NCBI RefSeq assembly: GCF_011751885.2 | Contig: NZ_CP061771.1 | Coordinates: 2,976,001-3,040,000 of the forward strand | Direction of reading: 5' to 3' | Source: Salinibacterium sp. ZJ450 | Lineage (GTDB): Bacteria > Actinomycetota > Actinomycetes > Actinomycetales > Microbacteriaceae | DNA: 64,000 bases | Part shown: piece after piece, positions 56,011 through 64,000 of the stretch | How the letters are laid out: each line of letters begins with the position of its first letter | How positions within the stretch are numbered: the stretch's first letter is position 1 | Made by a program: the position numbers and the translations under genes | The notes under the pieces: generated by a model | What the model was told of the DNA's origin: nothing | Database searches by the model: none | Seen by the model: only the letters and a program-made list of their open reading frames with translations

Positions 56011-56409
56011 TTACCACACGTAGGCGAGGACTTCCCCACCCACGCCCTTCTTCGTAGCCTGGCGGTCGGTCAGAAGACCCGACGAGGTCGACAGGATGGC
56101 AACGCCGAGCCCGCCGAGAACCGTGGGGATCTCCGTCGACTTTGCGTACACGCGGAGACCGGGCTTCGACACGCGCTTGATGCCCACAATGGAGCGCTCG
56201 CGGTTCGGGCCGTACTTGAGGCTGAGCGTGAGGGTCTGACCGACGCGGGCGTCTTCGACCTTCCACTCTGCGATGTAACCCTCACGCTTGAGGATTTCGG
56301 CAATGTGCGACTTGAGCTTGCTGTTCGGCAGTGACACGGAGTCGTGGTGTGCCGAGTTTGCGTTGCGCAGTCTGGTCAGCAGGTCTGCGACCGGATCTGT
56401 CATCGTCAT
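56011..56409 (-). CDS. rpsH: 30S ribosomal protein S8
   Basis: 132 aa. [21 protein letters not shown] and the RNA-binding C-terminus ([20 protein letters not shown]) are typical; S8 represses the spc operon in E. coli. Starts at 56409 or at the next Met (56403). Preceded by a structured gap without the expected rpsN. Confidence 0.96.
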   Translation of the reverse strand: MTMTDPVADLLTRLRNANSAHHDSVSLPNSKLKSHIAEILKREGYIAEWKVEDARVGQTLTLSLKYGPNRERSIVGIKRVSKPGLRVYAKSTEIPTVLGGLGVAILSTSSGLLTDRQATKKGVGGEVLAYVW

Positions 56410-56508
56410 ACGATGTATTTCCTTTTCTCGTCTGGTTTCGACATCCGTTACGCGAATGACGACCTTGACGACTAGCCGGCCAACAGAGTTGAAGGCCGAA
56501 CGTGATCA

Positions 56509-56576
56509 TACCCGGTCTGCGGAACGAGCCGAGACCGGGTACCCGGTGGTCAGGTTCAAGTCGAACCCGACCACCG
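56509..56576. repeat. two hairpins in the rplE-rpsH gap
   Basis: Hairpin A pairs 56509-56518 with 56532-56541. Hairpin B pairs 56544-56557 with 56563-56576 with one mismatch. B is followed on the plus strand by TTTTT. The 182-bp gap encodes no S14. They could be an attenuator, an RNA-processing site or an S8-binding mimic. Confidence 0.6.
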
Positions 56577-56591
56577 CTTTTTGTACGTTGT

Positions 56592-57176
56592 TTAGTTGTT
56601 CTCGTCCGACTTGAACGGGAAGCCGAGCGCCTTGAGCAGCGCGCGTCCTTCGTCGTCAGTCTTCGCGGTGGTCACGACGGTGATGTCGAAACCGCGAACG
56701 CGGTCGATCTTGTCCTGGTCGATCTCGTGGAAGACCGACTGCTCCTGCAGACCGAACGTGTAGTTGCCGTTGCCGTCGAACTGCTTCGGCGACAGGCCAC
56801 GGAAGTCGCGGATGCGGGGAAGCGCGAGCGTGATCAGGCGGTCCATGAACTCCCAGGCACGGTCACCGCGGAGGGTGACATGGGCGCCGATGGGCATTCC
56901 TTCACGCAGTTTGAACTGCGCGATCGACTTGCGGGCCTTGGTGACCTGCGGCTTCTGACCGGTGATCGCGGTGAGGTCCTTGACGGCCCCATCGATGACC
57001 TTGCCGTCGCGGGCTGCCTCGCCGACACCGGTGTTCACGACGATCTTGACGAGACCGGGAACCTGGTGCACGTTGGTGAACCCGAACTCCTCAGTCAGCG
57101 CCGCAATGATCTCGCTGCGGTACTTCTGCTTGAGGCGCGGCTGGATTTTGCCAGCCACTGCAGTGTTGTCACTCAT
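56592..57176 (-). CDS. rplE: 50S ribosomal protein L5
   Basis: 194 aa. Binds 5S rRNA and P-site t[39 protein letters not shown] and the C-terminal [20 protein letters not shown] are conserved. Shares one base with rplX. Confidence 0.97.
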   Translation of the reverse strand: MSDNTAVAGKIQPRLKQKYRSEIIAALTEEFGFTNVHQVPGLVKIVVNTGVGEAARDGKVIDGAVKDLTAITGQKPQVTKARKSIAQFKLREGMPIGAHVTLRGDRAWEFMDRLITLALPRIRDFRGLSPKQFDGNGNYTFGLQEQSVFHEIDQDKIDRVRGFDITVVTTAKTDDEGRALLKALGFPFKSDENN

Positions 57177-57535
57177 TAAAGGTTCTCACCTGACTTCTTG
57201 GCGTAACGGACGCGAACGGTCTTGCTGACGCCGTTCTTCTCCGCCGTCTCCGTGCGGAAGCCAACACGTGTCGGCTTCTTGGTCTTGGGGTCGACCACGG
57301 CGACGTTCGAGATGTGGATGGACGCCTCGTGCGTCTCAATGCCACCGGTCTTGGTGCCGCGCTGGGTCTGGCCGACGCGAACGTGCTTGGTGACGAAGTT
57401 GACACCCTCCACGATCACGCGGTTCTTCTCCACGAGCACCTCGATGACGCGTCCCTGCTTGCCGCGGTCTCCGCCGCGTTCCTGGGTTGCGCCGCTGATG
57501 ACCTGAACCAGGTCACCCTTCTTGATCTTTGCCAT
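57176..57535 (-). CDS. rplX: 50S ribosomal protein L24
   Basis: 119 aa, an assembly initiator. KOW motif [21 protein letters not shown] near the start and [20 protein letters not shown] are present. Two bases after rplN. Confidence 0.97.
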   Translation of the reverse strand: MAKIKKGDLVQVISGATQERGGDRGKQGRVIEVLVEKNRVIVEGVNFVTKHVRVGQTQRGTKTGGIETHEASIHISNVAVVDPKTKKPTRVGFRTETAEKNGVSKTVRVRYAKKSGENL

Positions 57536-57537
57536 GA

Positions 57538-57906
57538 CTAAATGACCTCCGGGGCCAGCGAGATGATCTTCATGAACTTCTTGTCACGGAGCTCACGGCC
57601 AACCGGGCCGAAGATACGGGTGCCGCGGGGGTCACCATCGTTCTTCAGGATCACGGCGGCGTTCTCGTCAAACTTGATGTACGAGCCATCCGGGCGACGG
57701 GTCTCTTTCTTCGTGCGAACGATGACCGCCTTGACGACGTCACCCTTCTTCACGTTGCCGCCAGGGATTGCGTCCTTGACGGTGGCGACGATGACGTCGC
57801 CGAGGCCCGCGTAGCGACGGCCAGAGCCGCCGAGCACGCGAATGGTCAGAATCTCCTTGGCGCCGGTGTTGTCGGCAACCTTGAGTCGGGATTCCTGCTG
57901 AATCAC
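57538..57906 (-). CDS. rplN: 50S ribosomal protein L14
   Basis: 122 aa. [20 protein letters not shown] and [20 protein letters not shown] are the standard L14 signatures. First of rplN-rplX-rplE; 34 bases after rpsQ. Confidence 0.98.
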   Translation of the reverse strand: MIQQESRLKVADNTGAKEILTIRVLGGSGRRYAGLGDVIVATVKDAIPGGNVKKGDVVKAVIVRTKKETRRPDGSYIKFDENAAVILKNDGDPRGTRIFGPVGRELRDKKFMKIISLAPEVI

Positions 57907-57940
57907 TTCTGTCTCCTTTTACGCAAAGTAAGCGCGGGGC

Positions 57941-58231
57941 TTACTTGGCCTTCTCGACGATTTCGACGAGGCGCCAGCGCTTCGAAGCGGACAGGGGACG
58001 GGTCTCGCTGATGATGACCAGGTCGCCGACGCCAGCAGTGTTCTGCTCGTCGTGTGCCTTCACCTTGGAGGTGCGGCGGATGACCTTGCCGTACAGCGGG
58101 TGCTTCACGCGGTCTTCAACCTCGACGACGATGGTCTTGTCCATCTTGTCGCTGCTGACATAACCACGGAGCGTCTTGCGGTGACCGCGCACGGGAGCCT
58201 CGGCGGCGACCTTCTCTTCGGCCTTAGCCAT
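57941..58231 (-). CDS. rpsQ: 30S ribosomal protein S17
   Basis: 96 aa. OB-fold core [20 protein letters not shown] and [21 protein letters not shown] short N-terminal extension ([12 protein letters not shown]) is acidic. Shares one base with rpmC. Confidence 0.97.
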   Translation of the reverse strand: MAKAEEKVAAEAPVRGHRKTLRGYVSSDKMDKTIVVEVEDRVKHPLYGKVIRRTSKVKAHDEQNTAGVGDLVIISETRPLSASKRWRLVEIVEKAK

Positions 58232-58556
58232 TACTTGGCCTCCTCGGGCTCGGTTGCCTCAGGCGCTGCTTCCGCGGCATCCTTCTTGGCCTTGGTCTTC
58301 TTCTCGGCCTTGGCAGGAGCCTCGACCGGTGCGGGGGTGGCGCGAATGCCCAGCTCACGTTCACGGATGACCGTGTAGATGCGGGCAATGTCGCGCTTGA
58401 CCGCACGCAGGCGGCCGTGTGACTCGAGCTGACCCGTTGCCGACTGGAAGCGCAGGTTGAACAGCTCTTCCTTTGCCTTCTTCAGCTCGTCAACGAGTCG
58501 TTCGTCTTCAAAAGTGTCGAGCTCGACGGGGCTGAGCTCCTTGGAACCGATCGCCA

Positions 58557-58557
<1 letters not shown>
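58231..58557 (-). CDS. rpmC: 50S ribosomal protein L29 with charged C-terminal extension
   Basis: 108 aa. The L29 core of two helices ends near residue 72 ([40 protein letters not shown]). The last ~36 residues alternate Lys/Ala and Glu/Ala/Pro. Most L29 proteins have 60-80 aa. L29 sits at the tunnel exit with L23, where trigger factor and signal recognition particle dock. Confidence 0.95.
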
Positions 58558-58976
<419 letters not shown>

Positions 58977-58978
58977 TG

Positions 58979-59734
58979 TTACGCCTCAACTCCTGCGGTG
59001 ACGGGCGCCTCGGCGCGCGGGGCGCGACGACGGTCTCCGTCACGACGCTCGGGGCGCGACGACTTCTGGTTCGCCTGCTCGCGAGCGAGTTCCTTGTTGG
59101 TGATTTCACCCTTGTAGATCCACACCTTCACGCCGATGCGGCCGAAGGTGGTGCGGGCCTCGTAGAAGCCGTAGTCGATGTTCGCGCGCAACGTGTGCAG
59201 CGGAACGCGACCCTCGCGGTAGAACTCGGAACGGCTCATTTCAGCGCCACCCAGACGACCCGACACCTGGATGCGAACACCCTTGGCGCCGGCGCGCTGG
59301 GCACCCTGCAGGCCCTTGCGCATTGCGCGGCGGAATGCCACACGTGCGCTGAGCTGCTCGGCGATGCCCTGGGCAACCAGCTGAGCGTCCTGCTCGGGGT
59401 TCTTGACCTCGAGGATGTTCAGCTGGATCTGCTTGGCGGTGAGCTTCTCGAGGTCGGTGCGGATGCGCTCGGCCTCTGCTCCACGACGGCCGATGACGAT
59501 ACCGGGACGAGCGGTGTGAATGTCCACGCGGACACGGTCACGGGTGCGCTCGATCTCGATCTTCGACACGCCTGCGCGGTCGAGGCTCGTCTTCAGCAGG
59601 TTGCGGATCTTGATGTCTTCGGTCACGTAGTCGCTGTAGCGCTGACCGGGCTTCGTCGAGTCAGAGAACCAACGCGACACGTGGTCGGTGGTAATGCCCA
59701 GACGGAAGCCGTACGGGTTTACTTTCTGTCCCAT
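58979..59734 (-). CDS. rpsC: 30S ribosomal protein S3
   Basis: 251 aa. [20 protein letters not shown] start, KH domain with [16 protein letters not shown], and C-terminal [16 protein letters not shown]. The final ~35 residues are a basic/acidic low-complexity tail ([16 protein letters not shown]). Shares one base with rplV. Confidence 0.97.
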   Translation of the reverse strand: MGQKVNPYGFRLGITTDHVSRWFSDSTKPGQRYSDYVTEDIKIRNLLKTSLDRAGVSKIEIERTRDRVRVDIHTARPGIVIGRRGAEAERIRTDLEKLTAKQIQLNILEVKNPEQDAQLVAQGIAEQLSARVAFRRAMRKGLQGAQRAGAKGVRIQVSGRLGGAEMSRSEFYREGRVPLHTLRANIDYGFYEARTTFGRIGVKVWIYKGEITNKELAREQANQKSSRPERRDGDRRRAPRAEAPVTAGVEA

Positions 59735-60099
59735 TACTTCGTACCCTCCTCAGGAGTGGCGAGCACAACAGTGATGTGGCTGGTGCGCTTCAGGATCTGG
59801 AATGCGCGACCCTGTGCACGCGGCTGGAAACGCTTGAGGGTTGCGCCCTCATCAACGAATGCCTTGGCGATGTACAGGTCCTGCTCATCCAGGTAAGTGT
59901 TCGATGCATCCGCCTTGACTCGCGCATTGGCGATAGCGGAAGCGACGAGCTTGTACACCGGCTCGCTCGCGCTCTGCGGCGCGAACTTCAGGATTGCCAG
60001 GGCCTCAGTAGCCTGCTTGCCGCGGATCAGGTTGACGACGCGACGAGCCTTCTGAGGCGTAACGCGGATGTGACGCACACGTGCGATCGACTCCACCAT
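59734..60099 (-). CDS. rplV: 50S ribosomal protein L22
   Basis: 121 aa. [20 protein letters not shown] and the loop segment [20 protein letters not shown], which reaches the exit tunnel, are conserved. 26 bases after rpsS. Confidence 0.98.
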   Translation of the reverse strand: MVESIARVRHIRVTPQKARRVVNLIRGKQATEALAILKFAPQSASEPVYKLVASAIANARVKADASNTYLDEQDLYIAKAFVDEGATLKRFQPRAQGRAFQILKRTSHITVVLATPEEGTK

Positions 60100-60125
60100 A
60101 TTTCTCTCCTCCTTGCGTCCCCGCG

Positions 60126-60407
60126 TTAGCGGCGACGACCCTTCTTGTCGTCCTTCACGTGTCCACGGAAGGTGCGGGTGGGGGCAAACTCGCCGAGCTT
60201 GTGCCCGACCATCGTTTCGGTGACGAACACCGGGATGTGCTTGCGACCGTCGTGCACCGCGATGGTGTGACCCAGCATTGCCGGGATGATCATCGAGCGG
60301 CGCGACCAGGTCTTGATTACGTTCTTGCTGTTGGCCTCGTTCGCGGTGACAACCTTGCGGAGCAAGTGGTCATCGACGAAGGGGCCCTTCTTCAGACTGC
60401 GTGGCAT
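60126..60407 (-). CDS. rpsS: 30S ribosomal protein S19
   Basis: 93 aa. [19 protein letters not shown] and [18 protein letters not shown] are standard. Head of the 30S subunit, paired with S13. 12 bases after rplB. Confidence 0.98.
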   Translation of the reverse strand: MPRSLKKGPFVDDHLLRKVVTANEANSKNVIKTWSRRSMIIPAMLGHTIAVHDGRKHIPVFVTETMVGHKLGEFAPTRTFRGHVKDDKKGRRR

Positions 60408-60419
60408 CTTCTACAACTC

Positions 60420-61259
60420 CTACTTGCGCTTCTTGCCGACATTGCGACGACGAACGATCAGCTTGTCGCTCTCGAGGTTCCGCTTGCGGGTGCGGCCTTC
60501 CTTCTGGCCCCACGGGCTAACCGGGTGACGTCCACCGGAGGTCTTACCCTCACCACCACCGTGCGGGTGGTCGACCGGGTTCATCGCGACACCACGGACG
60601 GTCGGGCGAACGCCCTTCCACCGCATACGGCCGGCCTTACCCCAGTTGATGTTCGACTGCTCGGCGTTGCCGACCTCGCCGATCGTTGCGCGGCAGCGCG
60701 CGTCGACGTTGCGGATTTCGCCGGACGGCATACGCAGCTGGGCGTACGGGCCGTCCTTGGCAACCAGACGAACGGATGCACCGGCCGAGCGGGCGATCTT
60801 CGCGCCGCCACCGGGCTTCAGCTCGATCGCGTGGATAACCGTACCGACGGGGATGTTCTTCAGCGGCAGGTTGTTGCCCGGCTTGATGTCAGCCGAGGCA
60901 CCCTGCTCGATGATGTCGCCCTGCTTCAGCTTGTTGGGAGCCAGGATGTAGCGCTTGGTTCCGTCAACGAAGTGCAGCAACGCGATCCGCGCGGTGCGGT
61001 TGGGGTCGTACTCGATGTGAGCAACCTTGGCGTTCACGCCGTCCTTGTCGTTACGACGGAAGTCGATAACGCGGTACTGGCGCTTGTGGCCACCACCGAT
61101 GTGACGGGTCGTGATACGTCCGGAGCTGTTGCGGCCACCGGTCTTCGGCAGCGGGCGGACCAGCGACTTCTCTGGCGTCGATCGGGTGATCTCAGCGAAG
61201 TCGGCGACCGATGAACCGCGGCGACCTGGGGTCGTGGGCTTGTACTTGCGAATAGCCAT
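60420..61259 (-). CDS. rplB: 50S ribosomal protein L2
   Basis: 279 aa. Signatures include [19 protein letters not shown] and the peptidyl-transferase proximal [13 protein letters not shown] with its conserved His. 18 bases after rplW. Confidence 0.98.
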   Translation of the reverse strand: MAIRKYKPTTPGRRGSSVADFAEITRSTPEKSLVRPLPKTGGRNSSGRITTRHIGGGHKRQYRVIDFRRNDKDGVNAKVAHIEYDPNRTARIALLHFVDGTKRYILAPNKLKQGDIIEQGASADIKPGNNLPLKNIPVGTVIHAIELKPGGGAKIARSAGASVRLVAKDGPYAQLRMPSGEIRNVDARCRATIGEVGNAEQSNINWGKAGRMRWKGVRPTVRGVAMNPVDHPHGGGEGKTSGGRHPVSPWGQKEGRTRKRNLESDKLIVRRRNVGKKRK

Positions 61260-61277
61260 GTCTTATTCCTCTGGTCC

Positions 61278-61580
61278 CTAGCCGACAGCCGTGAAGATGT
61301 CGATTGAACCGGACTTGAGCGTCACGATGGCGCGCTTGGTGTCCTTGCGCTTGCCGGTACCGAACTTGGTACGACGCGTCTTGCCTGCACGGTTCAGCGT
61401 GTTCACCGATGCAACCCGAACGTTGAAGATCTTTTCAATAGCGAGCTTGATCTCGATCTTGTTGGCGCGCGGGTCGACGACGAAGGTGTACTTGCCGTCA
61501 TCGATCAAGCTGTAGCTCTTCTCGCTGACGACGGGCGCGATGATGATGTCGCGCGGGTCCTTGTTGAGAGCGGCGGTCAT
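61278..61580 (-). CDS. rplW: 50S ribosomal protein L23
   Basis: 100 aa. [20 protein letters not shown] and [20 protein letters not shown] are conserved. At the tunnel exit with L29. Overlaps rplD by ATGA. Confidence 0.98.
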   Translation of the reverse strand: MTAALNKDPRDIIIAPVVSEKSYSLIDDGKYTFVVDPRANKIEIKLAIEKIFNVRVASVNTLNRAGKTRRTKFGTGKRKDTKRAIVTLKSGSIDIFTAVG

Positions 61581-62227
61581 GCGCTGACCTCTTCCTTCTT
61601 GGCCTTGGAAGCAACGAACGCGTCGAAGGCTGACTTGGTGAAGACGATGTCGTCGCTGACGAGCACGTCGTAGGCGTTGAGCTGGTCTGCGGCCAGGACG
61701 TGCACGGTCGGCAGGTTGCGAACGCTCTTGGCGGCGATGTCGTTGTCGCGCTCCAGAACGATCAGCACGTGCTTCGACGTGGCGATGCCCGACAGCAGGT
61801 CGATGACGCCCTTGGTCGACGGCGTGGTGCCCTCGACGAGCGACTCCACAACGTGCAGACGGTCGCCGCGAGCGCGGTCAGACAGTGCACCGAGCAGGGC
61901 TGCGGCGATCATCTTCTTGGGGGTGCGCTGCGAGTAGTTGCGCGGCACTGGTCCGTGGACGATGCCACCACCGGTCATCTGAGGGGCGCGGATCGAGCCC
62001 TGACGAGCGCGACCGGTTCCCTTCTGTTTGAACGGCTTGCGGCCTGCGCCGGAAACTTCACCGCGACGCTTGGTCTTGTGAGTTCCCTGACGAGCTGCAG
62101 CGAGCTGTGCAACAACGACCTGGTGGATGAGCGGAACGTTAGTCGTAACGTCGAAGAGCTCGGCGGGCAGCTCAACGGAGCCGGCCTTCTTGCCCTTGGC
62201 GTCGATGACGTCGATCGAGGTAGCCAT
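61577..62227 (-). CDS. rplD: 50S ribosomal protein L4
   Basis: 216 aa. The tunnel loop ([20 protein letters not shown]) and [20 protein letters not shown] are intact. L4 is the translational and transcriptional repressor of the S10 operon in E. coli; no matching leader could be identified here by eye. Five bases after rplC. Confidence 0.97.
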   Translation of the reverse strand: MATSIDVIDAKGKKAGSVELPAELFDVTTNVPLIHQVVVAQLAAARQGTHKTKRRGEVSGAGRKPFKQKGTGRARQGSIRAPQMTGGGIVHGPVPRNYSQRTPKKMIAAALLGALSDRARGDRLHVVESLVEGTTPSTKGVIDLLSGIATSKHVLIVLERDNDIAAKSVRNLPTVHVLAADQLNAYDVLVSDDIVFTKSAFDAFVASKAKKEEVSA

Positions 62228-62232
62228 GAGAA

Positions 62233-62883
62233 CTACGCTCCCTTCACGGCGTTGCGGACGAATACGAGGCGGCCACGAGCGCCGGGAACGGCACCCTTGA
62301 CGAGGATCAGGCCCTTCTCGGTGTCAACCGAGTGCACCTTGAGGTTCAGAACGGTGACACGGTCGCCACCCATACGACCGGCCATGCGCATGCCCTTGAA
62401 GACACGGCTCGGGGTCGAGGAAGCACCGATCGAGCCGGGCTTGCGGTGGTTGCGGTGCGCACCGTGCGATGCGGAAACACCCTTGAAGTTGTGACGCTTC
62501 ATAACACCGGCGAAGCCCTTGCCCTTGCTGGTGCCGACAACGTCGACCAGCTGGCCTGCCTCGAAGATGTCAACCGTGATCTCCTGGCCGAGCGTGTACT
62601 CGGAGGCGTCAGGGGTGCGAACCTCGGTGAGGCTGCGGCGCGGCGTTACGCCGGCTGCGTCGAAGTGACCGGCCTCGGGCTTGTTGACCTTGCGCGGGTC
62701 GATGGCGCCGGAAGCGATCTGCACGGCGGCGTAGCCGTCGCGCTCGGGGGTGCGAACCTGAGTCACCACGTTGGGAGCGATCTCCACAACGGTGACCGGA
62801 ACGAGCTTGTTGTTCTCGTCCCACACCTGGGTCATACCGAGCTTCTTGCCCAGCAGGCCCTTTGTCGTCTTGGTAGCAGACAT
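62233..62883 (-). CDS. rplC: 50S ribosomal protein L3
   Basis: 216 aa from ATG 62883, preceded by GGGGGA; a longer in-frame start overlapping rpsJ is rejected. [20 protein letters not shown] and the central loop with [20 protein letters not shown] are conserved. Confidence 0.97.
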   Translation of the reverse strand: MSATKTTKGLLGKKLGMTQVWDENNKLVPVTVVEIAPNVVTQVRTPERDGYAAVQIASGAIDPRKVNKPEAGHFDAAGVTPRRSLTEVRTPDASEYTLGQEITVDIFEAGQLVDVVGTSKGKGFAGVMKRHNFKGVSASHGAHRNHRKPGSIGASSTPSRVFKGMRMAGRMGGDRVTVLNLKVHSVDTEKGLILVKGAVPGARGRLVFVRNAVKGA

Positions 62884-62893
62884 TGGATCCCCC

Positions 62894-63202
62894 TTAGAGC
62901 TTGATCTCGATGTTGACGTCGGCGGGCAGGTCGAGACGCATGAGCGAGTCGACGGCCTTCGGCGTCGGGTCAATGATGTCGATCAGACGCTTGTGGGTGC
63001 GCTTCTCGAAGTGCTCGCGGCTGTCCTTGTACTTGTGAGGAGAACGGATCACAACGACCACGTTCTTCTCAGTGGGCAGCGGCACCGGGCCAACCACGGT
63101 CGCGCCGGCACGGGTAACCGTGTCCACAATCTTGCGCGCCGAGCTGTCGATGACCTCATGGTCATACGACTTCAGTCGAATGCGGATTTTTTGTCCCGCC
63201 AT
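62894..63202 (-). CDS. rpsJ: 30S ribosomal protein S10
   Basis: 102 aa. [19 protein letters not shown] and [16 protein letters not shown] are standard. First gene of the S10 cluster; also NusE, a partner of NusB in antitermination. The long upstream gap should contain the operon promoter. Confidence 0.98.
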   Translation of the reverse strand: MAGQKIRIRLKSYDHEVIDSSARKIVDTVTRAGATVVGPVPLPTEKNVVVVIRSPHKYKDSREHFEKRTHKRLIDIIDPTPKAVDSLMRLDLPADVNIEIKL

Positions 63203-63430
63203 TTCTGACTCTCTCTCTGATCAAGGCGTCATACATCCCGGGAGGCTGCATTGGACGCCGTAGTAGCACTACGTGTGTCGCACCACTGTTCTTCTGTCAA
63301 AAACTCGCCGACTTCCGCGCCTCAGGGCGGCGTGCGGTCCGGGCTGGCCGGGGCACACACGTCTCCCCTGAAGAGTGGAGTTCGATTTAAGTCTTGTTCT
63401 GCTACCCGCGGCCTAGATCTGGAATCTATG

Positions 63431-63445
63431 CACTGCCTGGCAGTG
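63431..63445. promoter_or_regulatory. perfect palindrome CACTGCC-T-GGCAGTG
   Basis: Seven-base arms around one base, about 230 bases upstream of rpsJ and touching a TAGATT hexamer. A one-base loop cannot form a good RNA hairpin, so a protein-binding site is more likely. Confidence 0.4.
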
Positions 63446-63699
63446 ATTCGCCGCTCGAGGGGCGAAATATTGAACTAGACGAGTTTGCCACATCCCGGCT
63501 ATTGCTGCAACCCGGGCGTGTCGCATCCGTCGATCCCGGGCGTGTCGCGGGATCGCGATGCGCGAGTTCCGGGGCTCGATTCGGTGTGTGGCAGGTGCCA
63601 ATCCGGCGCGCTGCGGGCTCGATTCGGGCTATCGCGGGGCTTGGGGCCGAGTTTACGCGGGCATTTGCGGCACGTCGGGGTGCTCGCGGTGCGGTTGAG

Positions 63700-63751
63700 C
63701 CAGTTTGTCGCGGTTGAGCCACGGCGCGGTGGCTCAACCACGACAAACTGG
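63700..63751. repeat. 52-base long palindrome
   Basis: A 23-bp stem with one mismatch (63700-63722 with 63729-63751) and a six-base loop. The word GCGGTTGAGCCA in its left arm is also repeated directly at 63691. It has no T tract. Located between the S10 upstream region and a possible gene at the right edge. Confidence 0.7.
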
Positions 63752-63826
63752 ATCAGAACTCAAGCCGAGAGGCCCGGTATGCGGGACGTAACCGGGAGTT
63801 GACGTCATCCCACCGTCAAATGCAGT

Positions 63827-64000
63827 TCAATCGCGGATGCCGCTAGCCCAGGGCACCCCGAACGGCAAGCCCGCCGCGGCGAGATGCGCACGTAGCCTGC
63901 CCGGTCGCACGGCGATCTTCCATCGCCATCGGGCGAACCTGCGTGGCAGGGCACGGAGCCGGTCCTCGCGATCTTTCTCGTCGAGCATCACCTGTTCAAC
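63827..64000 (-). CDS. possible C-terminus of an unrecognised protein (5' partial)
   Basis: A minus-strand frame open from the right edge for 57 codons to a TGA at 63827. It ends with PRRFARWRWKIAVRPGRL and then HLAAAGLPFGVPWASGIRD. Composition is Arg-rich. Codon third positions are GC-rich, but the length is too short for a firm call. No family recognised. Confidence 0.35.
   Translation of the reverse strand, partial: VEQVMLDEKDREDRLRALPRRFARWRWKIAVRPGRLRAHLAAAGLPFGVPWASGIRD

Larger units (their letters stand above)
63203..63826. other. non-coding region upstream of the S10 operon
   Basis: No convincing gene on either strand. On the minus strand a perfect TTGACA is at 63295-63300 but lacks a good -10 at normal spacing (TAGTGC is 23 bases away). 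A TAGATT hexamer lies at 63424-63429 on the minus strand. The operon promoter is therefore not fixed. CACTGCC-T-GGCAGTG at 63431-63445 is a perfect 15-bp palindrome next to it. GATTCGG and CCCGGGCGTGTCGC words recur between 63510 and 63625. Confidence 0.5.

Noticed and set aside
56550-56570. tRNA T-arm resemblance (GGTTCAAGTC)
   Set aside because: No acceptor, D or anticodon arms can be folded around it.
56544-56582. plus-strand intrinsic terminator after a plus-strand gene
   Set aside because: The hairpin is followed by five T on the plus strand, but no plus-strand gene precedes it; kept only as a structured gap.

Overview
The window comes from a high-GC actinobacterium, most likely a member of the Micrococcales family Microbacteriaceae. 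The signs are strong G+C codon bias, a cysteine-less GuaB3 beside GuaB, DUF3618/Holin-X and DUF4383 stress-type membrane genes, a Bkd/Acc acyl-CoA cluster like the one in mycobacteria, actinobacterial style TANNNT leaderless starts, and an S10-spc-alpha ribosomal block without rpsN and rpsD. The genus assignment is inference. No rRNA, tRNA, CRISPR array, insertion sequence or prophage was seen.

Layout. 1-10241: end of a Bax-inhibitor-like membrane gene, then a leftward block of guaA, DUF3817, SURF1, a KhtU/KhtT-type K+/H+ antiporter pair, glpD, guaB3 and guaB. 10358-17745: a rightward branched-chain amino acid ABC transporter (livH-livM-livG-livF) facing its lipoprotein binding protein, a miniature relative of that binding protein, and rarD. 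17818-20392: groES under a CIRCE operator, a THUMP-like methyltransferase and two DUF4190 proteins. 20477-27538: tsaB-rimI-tsaD, tsaE-alr-acpS and glmS, with coaA divergent. 27633-38136: a catabolic locus with a CitE-like lyase, MaoC hydratase, acyl-CoA dehydrogenase, acyl-CoA carboxylase alpha and beta, a divergent TetR regulator and a branched-chain 2-oxoacid dehydrogenase (bkdABC). 38540-41948: rplM-rpsI-glmM and truA. 42122-47087: a surface acyltransferase and five small membrane or low-complexity genes. 47251-63202: the ribosomal block, transcribed leftward from rpsJ to secY-adk-map and then infA-rpmJ-rpsM-rpsK-rpoA-rplQ. 63203-64000 is mostly non-coding with long palindromes.

How it fits together. 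The liv transporter would import branched-chain amino acids or related compounds. The 27.6-38.1 kb locus would oxidise their 2-oxo acids through E1/E2, acyl-CoA dehydrogenation and biotin-dependent carboxylation. MaoC hydratase and the CitE-like lyase are placed to finish the leucine route, possibly by an (R)-3-hydroxy-3-methylglutaryl-CoA variant as described for the related M. tuberculosis locus. Sequence-level regulatory candidates are GlnR-like boxes at both liv promoters, overlapping divergent accD/tetR promoters with two palindromes, a different perfect palindrome at the bkd promoter, a CIRCE site over the groES promoter, and leaderless starts at glmS, coaA and tsaB.

The window is dominated by conserved chromosomal genes. 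The least explained items are the miniature binding protein, the sensor-like domain on LivH, the hairpins in the gaps where rpsN and rpsD usually sit, the charged extensions on several ribosomal proteins, and several palindromic intergenic repeats.
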